Made by a program: the position numbers and the translations under genes. This document shows, one piece after another, positions 8,793 through 18,161 of a stretch of 64,000 nt of DNA. Position 1 is the stretch's first letter. Every line of letters begins with the position of its first letter. The stretch comes from Stigmatella aurantiaca (lineage in GTDB: Bacteria; Myxococcota; Myxococcia; Myxococcales; Myxococcaceae): NCBI RefSeq assembly GCF_900109545.1, contig NZ_FOAP01000001.1, positions 496,001 through 560,000 of the forward strand, written 5' to 3'. The notes under the pieces are model-generated. The model was not told the DNA's origin, did not search any database, and was given only the letters and a program-made list of their open reading frames with translations.

Positions 8793-11054
8793 ATGTGGCG
8801 CCCACGGCCTTCACTCCTGACGCTCTTGCTGCTCTCCCCCTGGGGACTTCTCTCCTGTCCGGCGTACGCGCAGTCCTCCGGAGGTGAGCACCTCCTCAAG
8901 AGCTGCGAGGAGACGAAGCTCTCCCTGGTGAAGGACATCGCGGAGGGGTGTGTCGGCACCCAATGCGCCGGCTCCGTTCCCACCGGCATGGTGGAGATGG
9001 GCGGGGTGCTCTACTTCCAGGCCTCCGACGGGGGGCAGGGGCCTGGGCGCTATGGCTCCGAGCTCTGGCGAAGCGATGGAACACCGGCAGGGACGTGGCT
9101 CGTCAAGGACATCGCCGAAAATCCCGACGATCCCAACTCGGATCCCCGGGAACTCACGGTTGTTCATGGAACCTTGTTTTTCGTGGCTACCCAGAACGGA
9201 AAGCCAACCCTGTGGAAGAGCAACGGGACCGGGGAGAGCACCCAGTTCGTCCACACCTTGGACTCGAACGAAGCCGAGATGGAACTGACGGCCCTGGGCA
9301 ACAAGCTCATCTTCAAGATGAAGGGACAGGGGGGCAGCACGAAGCTGTGGAGGAGCGATGGGAGCGCAGGCGGCACCGTGGAGGTGGCGGCCGCGAACGG
9401 GGTGAATTACTCGAATCCGCAGTTCCTGACGCCCCTGGGGGATGGGAGGATCTATTTCCAGGCCTGGGACAGCAGCCACGGGGCCGAGCTGTGGAAGAGC
9501 GATGGGACGCCCGAGGGCACCCTTCTGGTGAAGGACCTGTGGCCCGGGGGCGATGGGGCCCCGTCGGATCTCACCGTGGCGAATGAGCAGCTGTTCTTCC
9601 GGGCCATCAATACGCCGGGGGGCAATTACAAGCTGTGGAAGTCCTCGGGCAGTCCCGAGAACACCGAGCTCGTGCCGGGCATCACCGGCGACGGCCCCCT
9701 GGAGGACCTGACCGCCGCCGGGGACTTGCTCTTCTTCACCATCAGGGACGGGCAAACGGTGCTGTGGGTGTACCGGGATGGGTGGGGCGCGAAGAACCTG
9801 CGGAGCTTCTCCTCTCCGCTCTCGCAGCTCACCCACGTGAGTGGCCTGCTCTTCTTCATGCACAACAACGAGCTGTGGAAGAGCGATGGGACGAAATCCG
9901 GGACCCAGCTCGTGAAGAACTTCGACACCACCCAAATCTCACTGATGGCCCCGGGGCCGGGCATGGCCATCCTCGTGGCGGACGACCCCGAGGGCGGCTA
10001 CGCGCTCTGGAAGAGCAATGGCCAGCCCACGGGGACCCTGAAGATGGCCAGGTACCCCTATCAGGCAGGGATTCCCGCGCCCACGACCACCATCGTGGGC
10101 GCGTTGAACAAGCTCTTCTTCGTGGCCACGGAGTACAAGGACAACAAGCCCTTCGTGGGGGATGAGCTGTTCTCGGTGGATTACAACCAGGTGGACTGCA
10201 CTCCGCCGGAAGTCACCTGCGCGGGGCCCATGACGGTGGAGGCGCTCAGCCCCAGCGGGGCACAGGTCCAGTTCCTGCCTCCGAAATCCATCAGCGACGA
10301 CTCGCTGCTGCCCGTCAAGGAGCCGGAGTATACGCCTGCGTCTGGGACCCGCTTGCCCTGGAATCAGACGTCGCCTGCCCCTGTGACCGTGACCGTCAAG
10401 GATGGGGTGGGCAATCCAGGGACTTGCACGATGGAGGTCTTCGTCCGTGACAGCACCGCGCCGTGGATTCAGTGCCCGCCAGAAAAGCTGCACGCGGAGG
10501 CCACGACGATGGAGGGCGCGCCCGTCTTCTTTCAGGTGTCCGCCAATGACGCGGTCTTCCTGGACAGGGTGGAGCTCAGCGCGCCTTCCGGGAGCTTCTT
10601 TCCGTTGGGAGAGACCCAGGTCAAGGCCACGGCGGTGGATGGGGCGAACAACCGGAGCGAGTGCACCTTCTGGGTCGACGTGAAAGACCGGATGCCCCCC
10701 TCCATCGAGTGTCCCGGGCCACAGACGGTGGCGGTGCAGGGAGAGGACGGGGGCCGTGTCGAGTTCGCCGAGGCGTCCGCGCGGGACAACGCGGGCTCGC
10801 TCGAGGTGCGCTACAGCCCCGAGCAGGGCAGCGTCTTTCCCGCAGGGGAGACGGTGGTGACCGCCACCGCGACGGACGCGGAGGGCAACACCGTGAGCTG
10901 CACCTTCCCCGTCACCGTGACCGGCGGGGGCAGCGAGGGCGAAGGCGAAGGCTGTGGCTGCCGGTCCGGGGGCATGGCGGGGAGTGTCGTGTGGCTGCTG
11001 CTCGTGCTGTTCCCCGCCTGGACGCGCCGCCGGGCCGGTAAACTGGGCGCGTGA
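8793..11054 (+). CDS. ELWxxDGT-repeat / HYR-domain surface protein with MYXO-CTERM-like anchor
   Basis: This 753-residue exported protein has a signal peptide (WRPRPSLLTLLLLSPWG start, cleavage after AYAQ). Residues ~70-440 hold about seven ELWxxDGT-type repeats (ELWRSDGTPAGT, ELWKSDGTPEGT, ELWKSDGTKSGT and weaker copies), likely a beta-propeller-like fold. Residues ~460-710 hold three HYR-like Ig modules, each opening with a D-x-x-PP/AP and C-P pattern and closing with a C-T/E-F strand. The tail GCGCRSGG, a hydrophobic stretch (VVWLLLVLFPAW) and RRRAG matches the MYXO-CTERM sorting signal of myxobacterial surface proteins. Its stop overlaps the next start by 4 bp (GTGA), which is odd given the unrelated aminotransferase that follows. 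The ligand is unknown. Confidence 0.88.
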   Translation: MWRPRPSLLTLLLLSPWGLLSCPAYAQSSGGEHLLKSCEETKLSLVKDIAEGCVGTQCAGSVPTGMVEMGGVLYFQASDGGQGPGRYGSELWRSDGTPAGTWLVKDIAENPDDPNSDPRELTVVHGTLFFVATQNGKPTLWKSNGTGESTQFVHTLDSNEAEMELTALGNKLIFKMKGQGGSTKLWRSDGSAGGTVEVAAANGVNYSNPQFLTPLGDGRIYFQAWDSSHGAELWKSDGTPEGTLLVKDLWPGGDGAPSDLTVANEQLFFRAINTPGGNYKLWKSSGSPENTELVPGITGDGPLEDLTAAGDLLFFTIRDGQTVLWVYRDGWGAKNLRSFSSPLSQLTHVSGLLFFMHNNELWKSDGTKSGTQLVKNFDTTQISLMAPGPGMAILVADDPEGGYALWKSNGQPTGTLKMARYPYQAGIPAPTTTIVGALNKLFFVATEYKDNKPFVGDELFSVDYNQVDCTPPEVTCAGPMTVEALSPSGAQVQFLPPKSISDDSLLPVKEPEYTPASGTRLPWNQTSPAPVTVTVKDGVGNPGTCTMEVFVRDSTAPWIQCPPEKLHAEATTMEGAPVFFQVSANDAVFLDRVELSAPSGSFFPLGETQVKATAVDGANNRSECTFWVDVKDRMPPSIECPGPQTVAVQGEDGGRVEFAEASARDNAGSLEVRYSPEQGSVFPAGETVVTATATDAEGNTVSCTFPVTVTGGGSEGEGEGCGCRSGGMAGSVVWLLLVLFPAWTRRRAGKLGA

Positions 11055-12190
11055 GCGCTTCGATCGAAACCTACCGGGCCCAGTTTCCCGTCCTCGCCCA
11101 GCAGCTCTACTTCAACCACGCGGGCGTGGCGCCCACCAGCCTTCGCGTGGCCGCCGCCGTGCGCGAGTGGATGGACGACGTGGTGCAGCACGGTGTGAAG
11201 CACGAGCGCGGGTGGGAGGCGCGGGCCGAGCAGGCCCGGGGGCTGGCCGCGCGCATCATCGGCGCGGCCCCGGAGGAGATCGCCTTCGTGCGCAACACCA
11301 GCCACGGGCTGGGGCTGGTGGCCGAAGGGCTCGACTGGCGGCCCGGGGACGAGGTGGCGGTGGCCACCGCCATCGAGTACCCCTCCAACGTCTACCCGTG
11401 GCTCCACCTGAAGGACCGGGGGGTGGAGGTGCGGGAGATCTCCGCCCCCGGGGGCGGGGTGACGCCCGAGGCGGTGGCCGCGGCGCTCACGCCGCGCACG
11501 CGCCTGGTGGCGGTCAGCTCCGTGCAATTCGCCAGCGGCTTCCAGACAGACCTGGAGGCCATCGGCGCGCTGTGCGAGCGCGCGGGCGTGCTGCTGTGTG
11601 TGGACGGCATCCAGAGCGTCGGCTGCACCCAGGTGGACGTGAAGCGCTGCCGGATCCACTTCCTGAGCGCCGACAGCCACAAGTGGATGCTGGGCATCTC
11701 GGGAATCGGCTTCCTCTACGTGGACCAGGCGCTGCTGCCCCGGCTGCGGCCGGTGCTCGTGGGCTGGCGGAGCACCACGGACGCGTGGAACTTCAACCGC
11801 TCCCACTTCGAGCTGCGCCCGGACGCGGGGCGGCTGGAGGAGGGCAGCCACGCCTTCACCGGCATCTACGCGCTGGGGGCCGCCCTGGAACTGCTCCTGG
11901 AGGTGGGCATGCCCACCATCGAGGCCCGCATCCGGGCGGTGGTGGCCACCCTGGACGAGGGGCTGAAGGAGCTGGGCTGCACCACGGGGCCCTCGCCGGA
12001 GCACCGGGCCGGCATCCTCACCTTTCTCCCCCCGAGGGGCGAGGCGCGGACGCTGGCGGCCTGGCTGGGGGAGCGGGACGTGAGCCTCTCGCTGCGCCGG
12101 GGCCGCATCCGCCTGTCCCCTCACTTCTACACCTCGCCCGAGGACGCCGGGCGCCTCCTGCAGGAGGTCCGCGGCTTCCTCGGCAGGTGA
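11051..12190 (+). CDS. Class V aminotransferase (cysteine desulfurase / isopenicillin N epimerase-like)
   Basis: This 379-residue PLP enzyme starts at GTG inside the stop of the previous gene. Fold-type I class V features are visible: NTSHGLG near residue 80 for phosphate binding, VDGIQSVG near 190 with the cofactor-binding Asp and Gln, and SADSHKWM near 215 with the Schiff-base Lys. The sequence opens YRAQFPVL..YFNHAGV, as in the isopenicillin-N-epimerase-like branch. No active-site loop Cys typical of NifS/IscS stands out, so sulfur transfer is not supported; substrate unknown. It is convergent with cysK, and a link to cysteine metabolism through position alone is only a possibility. Confidence 0.85.
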   Translation: MSASIETYRAQFPVLAQQLYFNHAGVAPTSLRVAAAVREWMDDVVQHGVKHERGWEARAEQARGLAARIIGAAPEEIAFVRNTSHGLGLVAEGLDWRPGDEVAVATAIEYPSNVYPWLHLKDRGVEVREISAPGGGVTPEAVAAALTPRTRLVAVSSVQFASGFQTDLEAIGALCERAGVLLCVDGIQSVGCTQVDVKRCRIHFLSADSHKWMLGISGIGFLYVDQALLPRLRPVLVGWRSTTDAWNFNRSHFELRPDAGRLEEGSHAFTGIYALGAALELLLEVGMPTIEARIRAVVATLDEGLKELGCTTGPSPEHRAGILTFLPPRGEARTLAAWLGERDVSLSLRRGRIRLSPHFYTSPEDAGRLLQEVRGFLGR

Positions 12191-12202
12191 GCCCCGGGGA
12201 AC

Positions 12203-13114
<912 letters not shown>

Positions 13115-13148
13115 GGGGTGGGCCTCGGGATGGCGCGGCTGCGCGGTG

Positions 13149-13994
13149 TCAGATGTGGAATTCCAGCTCGCCCAAGTCGGAGTCGGAGCCCCGCTGGCGC
13201 ACTTCGGTGCGGCGGCTGACGACGGACTGGGGGGGCACGCTCTGGGTCAGCCAGGCGTTGCCGGCGATGATGCTGCCCCGGCCGACGACGGTGTCGCCGC
13301 CCAGGATGGTGGCGTTGGCGTACACCACCACGTCGTCCTCGAGCGTGGGGTGGCGCTTGCTGTTGGCCAGGCTCTTCTGCACCACCAGCGCCCCCAGCGT
13401 CACGCCCTGATAAATCTTCACCCGCTCGCCGATGACGGTCGTCTCGCCAATCACCACGCCCGTGCCGTGGTCGATGACGAAGCGCCGGCCAATGGTGGCC
13501 CCCGGGTGGATGTCCACCCCGGTGCGCTGGTGGGCGAACTCGGTGAGCAGGCGCGGCAGCAGCGGAAAGCCGAGCTGGTGCAGCGCGTGCGCCACGCGGA
13601 AGATGGCGATGGCGTAGAAGCCTGGGTAGGTGAGGATGACTTCGTCCACGTTGCGCGCGGCCGGATCCGCCTCGAAGATGGCATCGGCGTCCTGCCGCAG
13701 CCAGTCATAGATGTCCGGCAGCTCCGCCATGAAGCGCTGCGGGACGGACTCCTCGGTGCCGGGGTAGAGGGGCCGGAGCAGCGCCAGCAGCCGCACGAGG
13801 TTGGCCTCCACGCCCATGACATCGCGCCGGATGGCGGGAGCGGTACACTCCAGCCGCTCCGCGAAGTGGGGAAAGAGCAGGCCCAGGACCTGCTTGACGA
13901 ACTCCGGGGCCGCCGTGGCGATCTCGGAGGGGAAGCACTGGCGCTGGCGGCTTTCCAGCAAGAGCGCGAGCAGCCTGTCGTGGGGGGCGTCCAT
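13149..13994 (-). CDS. cysE: Serine O-acetyltransferase
   Basis: This 281-residue enzyme makes O-acetylserine from serine and acetyl-CoA. The N-terminal half is helical. The C-terminal half has hexapeptide repeats of a left-handed beta-helix, with catalytic motifs [11 protein letters not shown] and [13 protein letters not shown], and the KRHPTL segment. It ends in an isoleucine (ELEFHI), the residue by which CysE C-termini usually insert into the CysK active site, so a cysteine synthase complex with the next gene is likely. The N-terminal half is longer and resembles the EpsC type rather than E. coli CysE. First gene of the cysE-cysK operon. Confidence 0.93.
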   Translation of the reverse strand: MDAPHDRLLALLLESRQRQCFPSEIATAAPEFVKQVLGLLFPHFAERLECTAPAIRRDVMGVEANLVRLLALLRPLYPGTEESVPQRFMAELPDIYDWLRQDADAIFEADPAARNVDEVILTYPGFYAIAIFRVAHALHQLGFPLLPRLLTEFAHQRTGVDIHPGATIGRRFVIDHGTGVVIGETTVIGERVKIYQGVTLGALVVQKSLANSKRHPTLEDDVVVYANATILGGDTVVGRGSIIAGNAWLTQSVPPQSVVSRRTEVRQRGSDSDLGELEFHI

Positions 13995-14067
13995 GGAAGG
14001 GGAGCGGAGGTTATCCCATCAACGGTTGGGGGACGGAGGTTTTTCCACTATAACGGACGGAGTTTTT

Positions 14068-14085
14068 GGCGCCACGCGTGGCGCC
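14068..14085. promoter_or_regulatory. 18-bp perfect palindrome, candidate operator
   Basis: The sequence ggcgccacgcgtggcgcc is its own reverse complement. It lies 28 bp before the ATG of the acyl-CoA synthetase and about 75 bp upstream of divergent cysE, so it could control either gene. It is outside the likely coding start. A regulator cannot be named. Confidence 0.45.
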
Positions 14086-14113
14086 GGTTTCCCCTTCCGG
14101 TGGAGGATGGGTC

Positions 14114-15757
14114 ATGGCCTTCGCTCCGTCCTATGTCCACGGTCCGAGCAGCACCGCGCTGCTGGGGGAAACCATCGGTGAGAACCTCCGCCGGACGGTG
14201 GAGCGCCATGGGGACCGCGAGGCGCTGGTGGCGTGCTCGCAGGGCTTCCGGGCCAGCTACCGGCAGCTCTGGGAGCTGACCACCCAGGCGGCGCTCGGGT
14301 TGCTGGCGCTTGGGGTGAAGAAGGGGGACCGGGTCGGGCTCTGGTCTCCCAACCGGTACGAGTGGGTGGTGGCTCAGTACGCCATGGCGCGCGTGGGGGC
14401 CATCCTGGTGAACCTCAACCCGGCCTACAAAACCTCGGAGCTGGAGTACGCGCTGCGCCAGTCCGGCACGGGCGTGCTTCTGCTGGCGAAGGGCTTCCGG
14501 CAGACGGACTACCGGGCGATGGTGGCGGAGGTCCGTCCCCAGTGCCCGGAGCTGAAGACCTCGCTGGTGCTCGATGAGGACTGGGCGGGCCTGCTGGCCC
14601 AGGGCGCGGCGGTGAGCGCGGACACGCTGGCGGAGCGCGAGGCGTCGCTCCAGTTCGATGACGCCATCAACATCCAGTACACCTCGGGCACCACGGGCTT
14701 TCCCAAGGGCGCGACGCTGTCGCACCACAACGTGCTCAACAACGGCTTCTTCATCGGGGAGACGCTGCGCTACGGCCCGGAGGACCGGGTGTGCATCCCC
14801 GTGCCGTTCTACCACTGCTTCGGGATGGTGATTGGCAACCTGGCGTGCACCTCCCATGGGGCGTGCATGGTCATTCCCGCGGAGGCCTTCGAGCCCCTGG
14901 CGGTGATGGAGGCGGTGCAGGCCGAGCGCTGCACGTCCCTCTATGGCGTGCCCACGATGTTCATCGCGGAGCTGGACCACCCGCGCTTCGGAGAGTTCGA
15001 CTTCCGCTCCCTGCGCACGGGCGTGATGGCCGGCTCGCCGTGCCCCGTGGAGGTGATGAAGAACGTGCAGGCGCGGATGAACATGCGCGAGGTGACCATC
15101 TGCTACGGCATGACGGAGACCTCGCCTGTGTCCACGCAGAGCTCGCTGGAGGACCCCCTGGACCGGCGCGTCTCCACCGTGGGGCGGGTCCACCCGCACC
15201 TGGAAGTCAAAATCGTCGATCCGGAGTCGGGCGCGGTGGTTCCCCGGGGCACCGCGGGTGAGCTGTGCACGCGCGGCTACAGCGTGATGCTCGGGTACTG
15301 GAACAACCCGGAGGCCACGCACGCGGCCATCGATCCGGCCGGGTGGATGCACACCGGGGATCTGGCCACCCTGGATGCGGAGGGCTACGTGAAAATCGTC
15401 GGCCGCATCAAGGACATGATCATCCGGGGCGGGGAGAACGTGTCCCCTCGCGAGGTGGAGGAGTTCCTCCACACCCACCCGGGGGTGAGCGAGGCCCAGG
15501 TCATCGGCGTGCCGAGCGAGAAGTACGGCGAGGAGGTGATGGCGTGGGTGAGGGCCAAGCCCGGCGTGGCGCTCACCGAGGCGGAGCTGGAGGCCTTCTG
15601 CAAGGGCCGCATCGCCACCTTCAAGATTCCCCGGTACTGGAAGTTCGTGGACGCGTTCCCCATGACGGTGACGGGCAAGGTCCAGAAGTTCCGGATGCGC
15701 GAGCAATCCGTGGCGGAGCTGGGGCTCCAGCGCGCCGCCGCCGTCCAGACGGCGTGA
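14114..15757 (+). CDS. Acyl-CoA synthetase (AMP-binding, medium/long-chain fatty acid type)
   Basis: This 547-residue adenylate-forming enzyme activates fatty acids to acyl-CoA through an acyl-AMP intermediate. The ATG at 14114 follows GGAGG by 7 bases and is preferred over an in-frame TTG at 14066, which would read through the palindrome. Core motifs are [12 protein letters not shown] (P-loop), [17 protein letters not shown] and [20 protein letters not shown], with the catalytic Lys in VTGKVQKF near the C-terminus. The sequence resembles the FadD3/AcsF2 type. Its stop overlaps the start of the small membrane protein that follows. Confidence 0.93.
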   Translation: MAFAPSYVHGPSSTALLGETIGENLRRTVERHGDREALVACSQGFRASYRQLWELTTQAALGLLALGVKKGDRVGLWSPNRYEWVVAQYAMARVGAILVNLNPAYKTSELEYALRQSGTGVLLLAKGFRQTDYRAMVAEVRPQCPELKTSLVLDEDWAGLLAQGAAVSADTLAEREASLQFDDAINIQYTSGTTGFPKGATLSHHNVLNNGFFIGETLRYGPEDRVCIPVPFYHCFGMVIGNLACTSHGACMVIPAEAFEPLAVMEAVQAERCTSLYGVPTMFIAELDHPRFGEFDFRSLRTGVMAGSPCPVEVMKNVQARMNMREVTICYGMTETSPVSTQSSLEDPLDRRVSTVGRVHPHLEVKIVDPESGAVVPRGTAGELCTRGYSVMLGYWNNPEATHAAIDPAGWMHTGDLATLDAEGYVKIVGRIKDMIIRGGENVSPREVEEFLHTHPGVSEAQVIGVPSEKYGEEVMAWVRAKPGVALTEAELEAFCKGRIATFKIPRYWKFVDAFPMTVTGKVQKFRMREQSVAELGLQRAAAVQTA

Positions 15758-16224
15758 TGGATCCCGCCACGCTGGCCACCTGGGGCCTTCCCGGGCTTTT
15801 CCTGATCGCGATGATGGCGGGCTCGGTGGTGCCGGTGCCCTCCGAGGCGCTGCTCGTGGCCATCATCTATGGAGGCGTCGCGCCCAGCACGGCGGCCATC
15901 GTGGCCACGGTGGGCAACGTCCTCGGGGCGCTCTCGCTCTACGTGCTGGGCAAGTGGGTCTCCCGAGGGGGCGGGGGAAGGCTTGGCCGGTGGGTTGCCC
16001 GCCGCCGGGAGCGCGAGGGGCCCCGGCTGGCGCGGGCCGAGGCGTGGATGCGCGCCTGGGGAGGGCCGGTGCTCATCCTCTCGTGGATGCCCGTGGTGGG
16101 GGACGTGTTCGTCCTCGGCGCGGGCGTGGCCGGGGTCCGGCTCCTGCCCTTCCTGGTCTTCACCGCGATGGGAAAGGGCCTGCGGTACGGCATCGTGGCG
16201 GTGTCGGCCATGTCCGCTTTGTGA
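15757..16224 (+). CDS. YqaA/DedA-type small membrane protein (VTT-like)
   Basis: This 155-residue integral membrane protein starts at an ATG that shares a base with the preceding stop, so it is translationally coupled to the acyl-CoA synthetase. It shows hydrophobic segments, the acidic-proline element VPVPSEALL, GNVLGALSLYVLGKWVSR, and a re-entrant-like ILSWMPVVGDVFVLGAGV, matching the YqaA branch of the DedA/VTT superfamily. These proteins are linked to lipid scrambling or undecaprenyl-phosphate recycling; the substrate here is not known. The coupling to a fatty-acid enzyme fits a lipid role. Confidence 0.8.
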   Translation: MDPATLATWGLPGLFLIAMMAGSVVPVPSEALLVAIIYGGVAPSTAAIVATVGNVLGALSLYVLGKWVSRGGGGRLGRWVARRREREGPRLARAEAWMRAWGGPVLILSWMPVVGDVFVLGAGVAGVRLLPFLVFTAMGKGLRYGIVAVSAMSAL

Positions 16225-16288
16225 GCACGTGAGAATTTCACCCGGATGCCACGCAACGCTTCCGGGGACTGGGCAGATAACAAAACAA

Positions 16289-16317
16289 GGTGAGCCAGGC
16301 TTCGTGCCTGTTTCACC
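16289..16317 (+). promoter_or_regulatory. 12-bp stem hairpin upstream of the nuclease-like lipoprotein gene
   Basis: The sequence ggtgagccaggc-ttcgt-gcctgtttcacc can form a 12-pair stem with one mismatch and one wobble. There is no T-run, so it is not a clear terminator. The string tttcacccgga occurs at 16236 and again at 16311, a direct repeat that overlaps the right arm. It may be a regulator site or a 5'-UTR structure. Confidence 0.3.
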
Positions 16318-16381
16318 CGGAGACGTGGTGTCTCGTGCCATCCCCCTTCACCGCGCCCTGCCCAGGGTAGGAACTGACATC

Positions 16382-18073
16382 TTGCGAATTTCCAAAACCG
16401 CCTCACGGGACGTGCTCGCCGCGGCCCTGCTCCTGCTGACGTTGGTGTCCTGTGGTGCGCAACCGGAAGGAGAAGCCGAGGAGACCCTGGCATCCCAGGA
16501 GTCCGCGCTGGCCAGCGTCCGGGTGCGCCTCATGGCCGCCAACATCACCAGCGGCAACCTCCAGAGCTACGATCCCGGGCACGGCACCCGCCTCTTCCAG
16601 GGGACGGATCCGGACATCGTGATGATTCAGGAGTTCAACTACGGGGACAACTCGGCCGCGTCGATCCGGCAATTCGTGAATACGGCGTTCGGCTCCAATT
16701 TCTATTACTACCGGGAGGGGGGCGCGCAGATCCCCAACGGCGTCATCAGCCGCTACCCCATCATCGCCTCGGGCGAGTGGGATGATCCGCAGGTCGACAA
16801 CCGGGACTTCGCCTATGCGCGCATCGACATCCCGGGGCCCAAGGACCTCTGGGTGGTGAGCGTCCACCTGCTCACGGCCAGCAGCACCACGCGCAACACG
16901 GAGGCCTCCAGCCTCGTCAGCCGCATCAAGGCCAGCATCCCCGCGGGCGACTACCTGGCCATCGGCGGGGACTTCAACACCGACAGCCGCTCCGAGTCCT
17001 GCTTCTCCACGTTCTCCCAGGTGGTGGTGACGAGCAGCCCCTACCCGGCGGACAAGAACGGCAACACCAACACCAACGCGTCGCGAGGCAAGCCGTATGA
17101 CCATGTCCTCGTGAACAGCGGCCTGCGCGCCTACCAGACGGCGACGGTCATCGGCGGGAGCACCTTCGCCAACGGGCTGGTGCTGGACTCGCGCGTCTAC
17201 TCCCCGCTCTCGGAGATCTCCCCCGTGCAGAGCGCGGACAGCGGCGCCACGAACATGCAGCACATGGCCGTCATCAAGGACTTCCTCATCCCTAGCGACA
17301 CCACCTCGGCGGGCCTCTCGGTCGGCGCGCCCAACGGGGGCGAGAGCTGGGCTGCGGGCAGCAGCCAGTCCATCACCTGGACGGCCTCGGGGGTGACGAA
17401 CGTGAAGGTGGAGTACTCGCTCAACGGTGGGTCCACCTGGACCGTGCTGTCCTCCAGCACCGCGGCGTCCACGGGCCGCTACACCTGGACGGTGCCCAGC
17501 AGCGCCACCACCACCGCCCGGGTGCGGGTGAGCGATGCGGCCAACGCGGCCCTGAGCGACACGAGCGACGCGGCCTTCTTCATCACCGAGGGTGGGGGCG
17601 GCGGCACGGGCACGGTGTTCGTCAACGAGGTGCTGGCCAACGAGGCGGGCTCGGACGTGAATGGCGAGTTCGTGGAGCTGGTCAACCCGGGCAGCACGGC
17701 AGTGAGCCTCGCGGGGTGGACGCTCTCCGACGCCGCGAGCGTCCGGCACACCTTCCCGAGCGGCACGACGCTGGCCGCCGGGGCCGCGCTGGTGGTCTTC
17801 GGCGGGGCCTCGGGGATTCCGTCCGGCATTCCGGCCGTGGCGGCCTCCACGGGCACGCTGGGCCTGTCCAACAGCGGGGACACCGTGACGGTGAAGAACA
17901 GCGCGGGCACGGTGGTGGACACCGCCACGCTGAGCTCCGCCCTCTGTGGCACGGATGGGGTCTCGGCCAACCGCAGCCCGGACGGCAGCAGCAGTGGCGC
18001 CTTCGTGCTGCACACGGGCCTCGCGGGGACGGGCTCCTCACCGGGCAAGCGGGCGAGCGGGGCGGACTTCTAG
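16382..18073 (+). CDS. Lipoprotein with endonuclease/exonuclease/phosphatase domain, Ig-like domain and lamin-tail domain
   Basis: This 563-residue protein is read from a TTG preceded by AGGA; GTG codons at 16325/16328 would add about 19 residues. A lipoprotein signal ends in LVSC. The catalytic domain (about residues 40-300) has the EEP-family pattern: VRLMAANI, IVMIQEFNY (metal-binding Glu), GGDFNTDSRS, and YDHVLV with the Asp-His pair. Residues ~305-395 are a beta-sandwich starting LSVGAPNGGESW, of the Ser/Thr-rich Kre9-like type. A C-terminal lamin-tail domain has VFVNEVLANEAG and FVELVNPGS. An exported DNase or phosphodiesterase is likely; the lamin-tail domain is common in bacterial secreted nucleases. 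Confidence 0.85.
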   Translation: MRISKTASRDVLAAALLLLTLVSCGAQPEGEAEETLASQESALASVRVRLMAANITSGNLQSYDPGHGTRLFQGTDPDIVMIQEFNYGDNSAASIRQFVNTAFGSNFYYYREGGAQIPNGVISRYPIIASGEWDDPQVDNRDFAYARIDIPGPKDLWVVSVHLLTASSTTRNTEASSLVSRIKASIPAGDYLAIGGDFNTDSRSESCFSTFSQVVVTSSPYPADKNGNTNTNASRGKPYDHVLVNSGLRAYQTATVIGGSTFANGLVLDSRVYSPLSEISPVQSADSGATNMQHMAVIKDFLIPSDTTSAGLSVGAPNGGESWAAGSSQSITWTASGVTNVKVEYSLNGGSTWTVLSSSTAASTGRYTWTVPSSATTTARVRVSDAANAALSDTSDAAFFITEGGGGGTGTVFVNEVLANEAGSDVNGEFVELVNPGSTAVSLAGWTLSDAASVRHTFPSGTTLAAGAALVVFGGASGIPSGIPAVAASTGTLGLSNSGDTVTVKNSAGTVVDTATLSSALCGTDGVSANRSPDGSSSGAFVLHTGLAGTGSSPGKRASGADF

Positions 18074-18161
18074 GGCCGTTCCGGGCAGGAGGGCCGCCGC
18101 AAACTGGAACCGGGTGAGGACGGGTGTTAACTGCCTCGTTCCACCCTTTCCGGGAGCCTGC

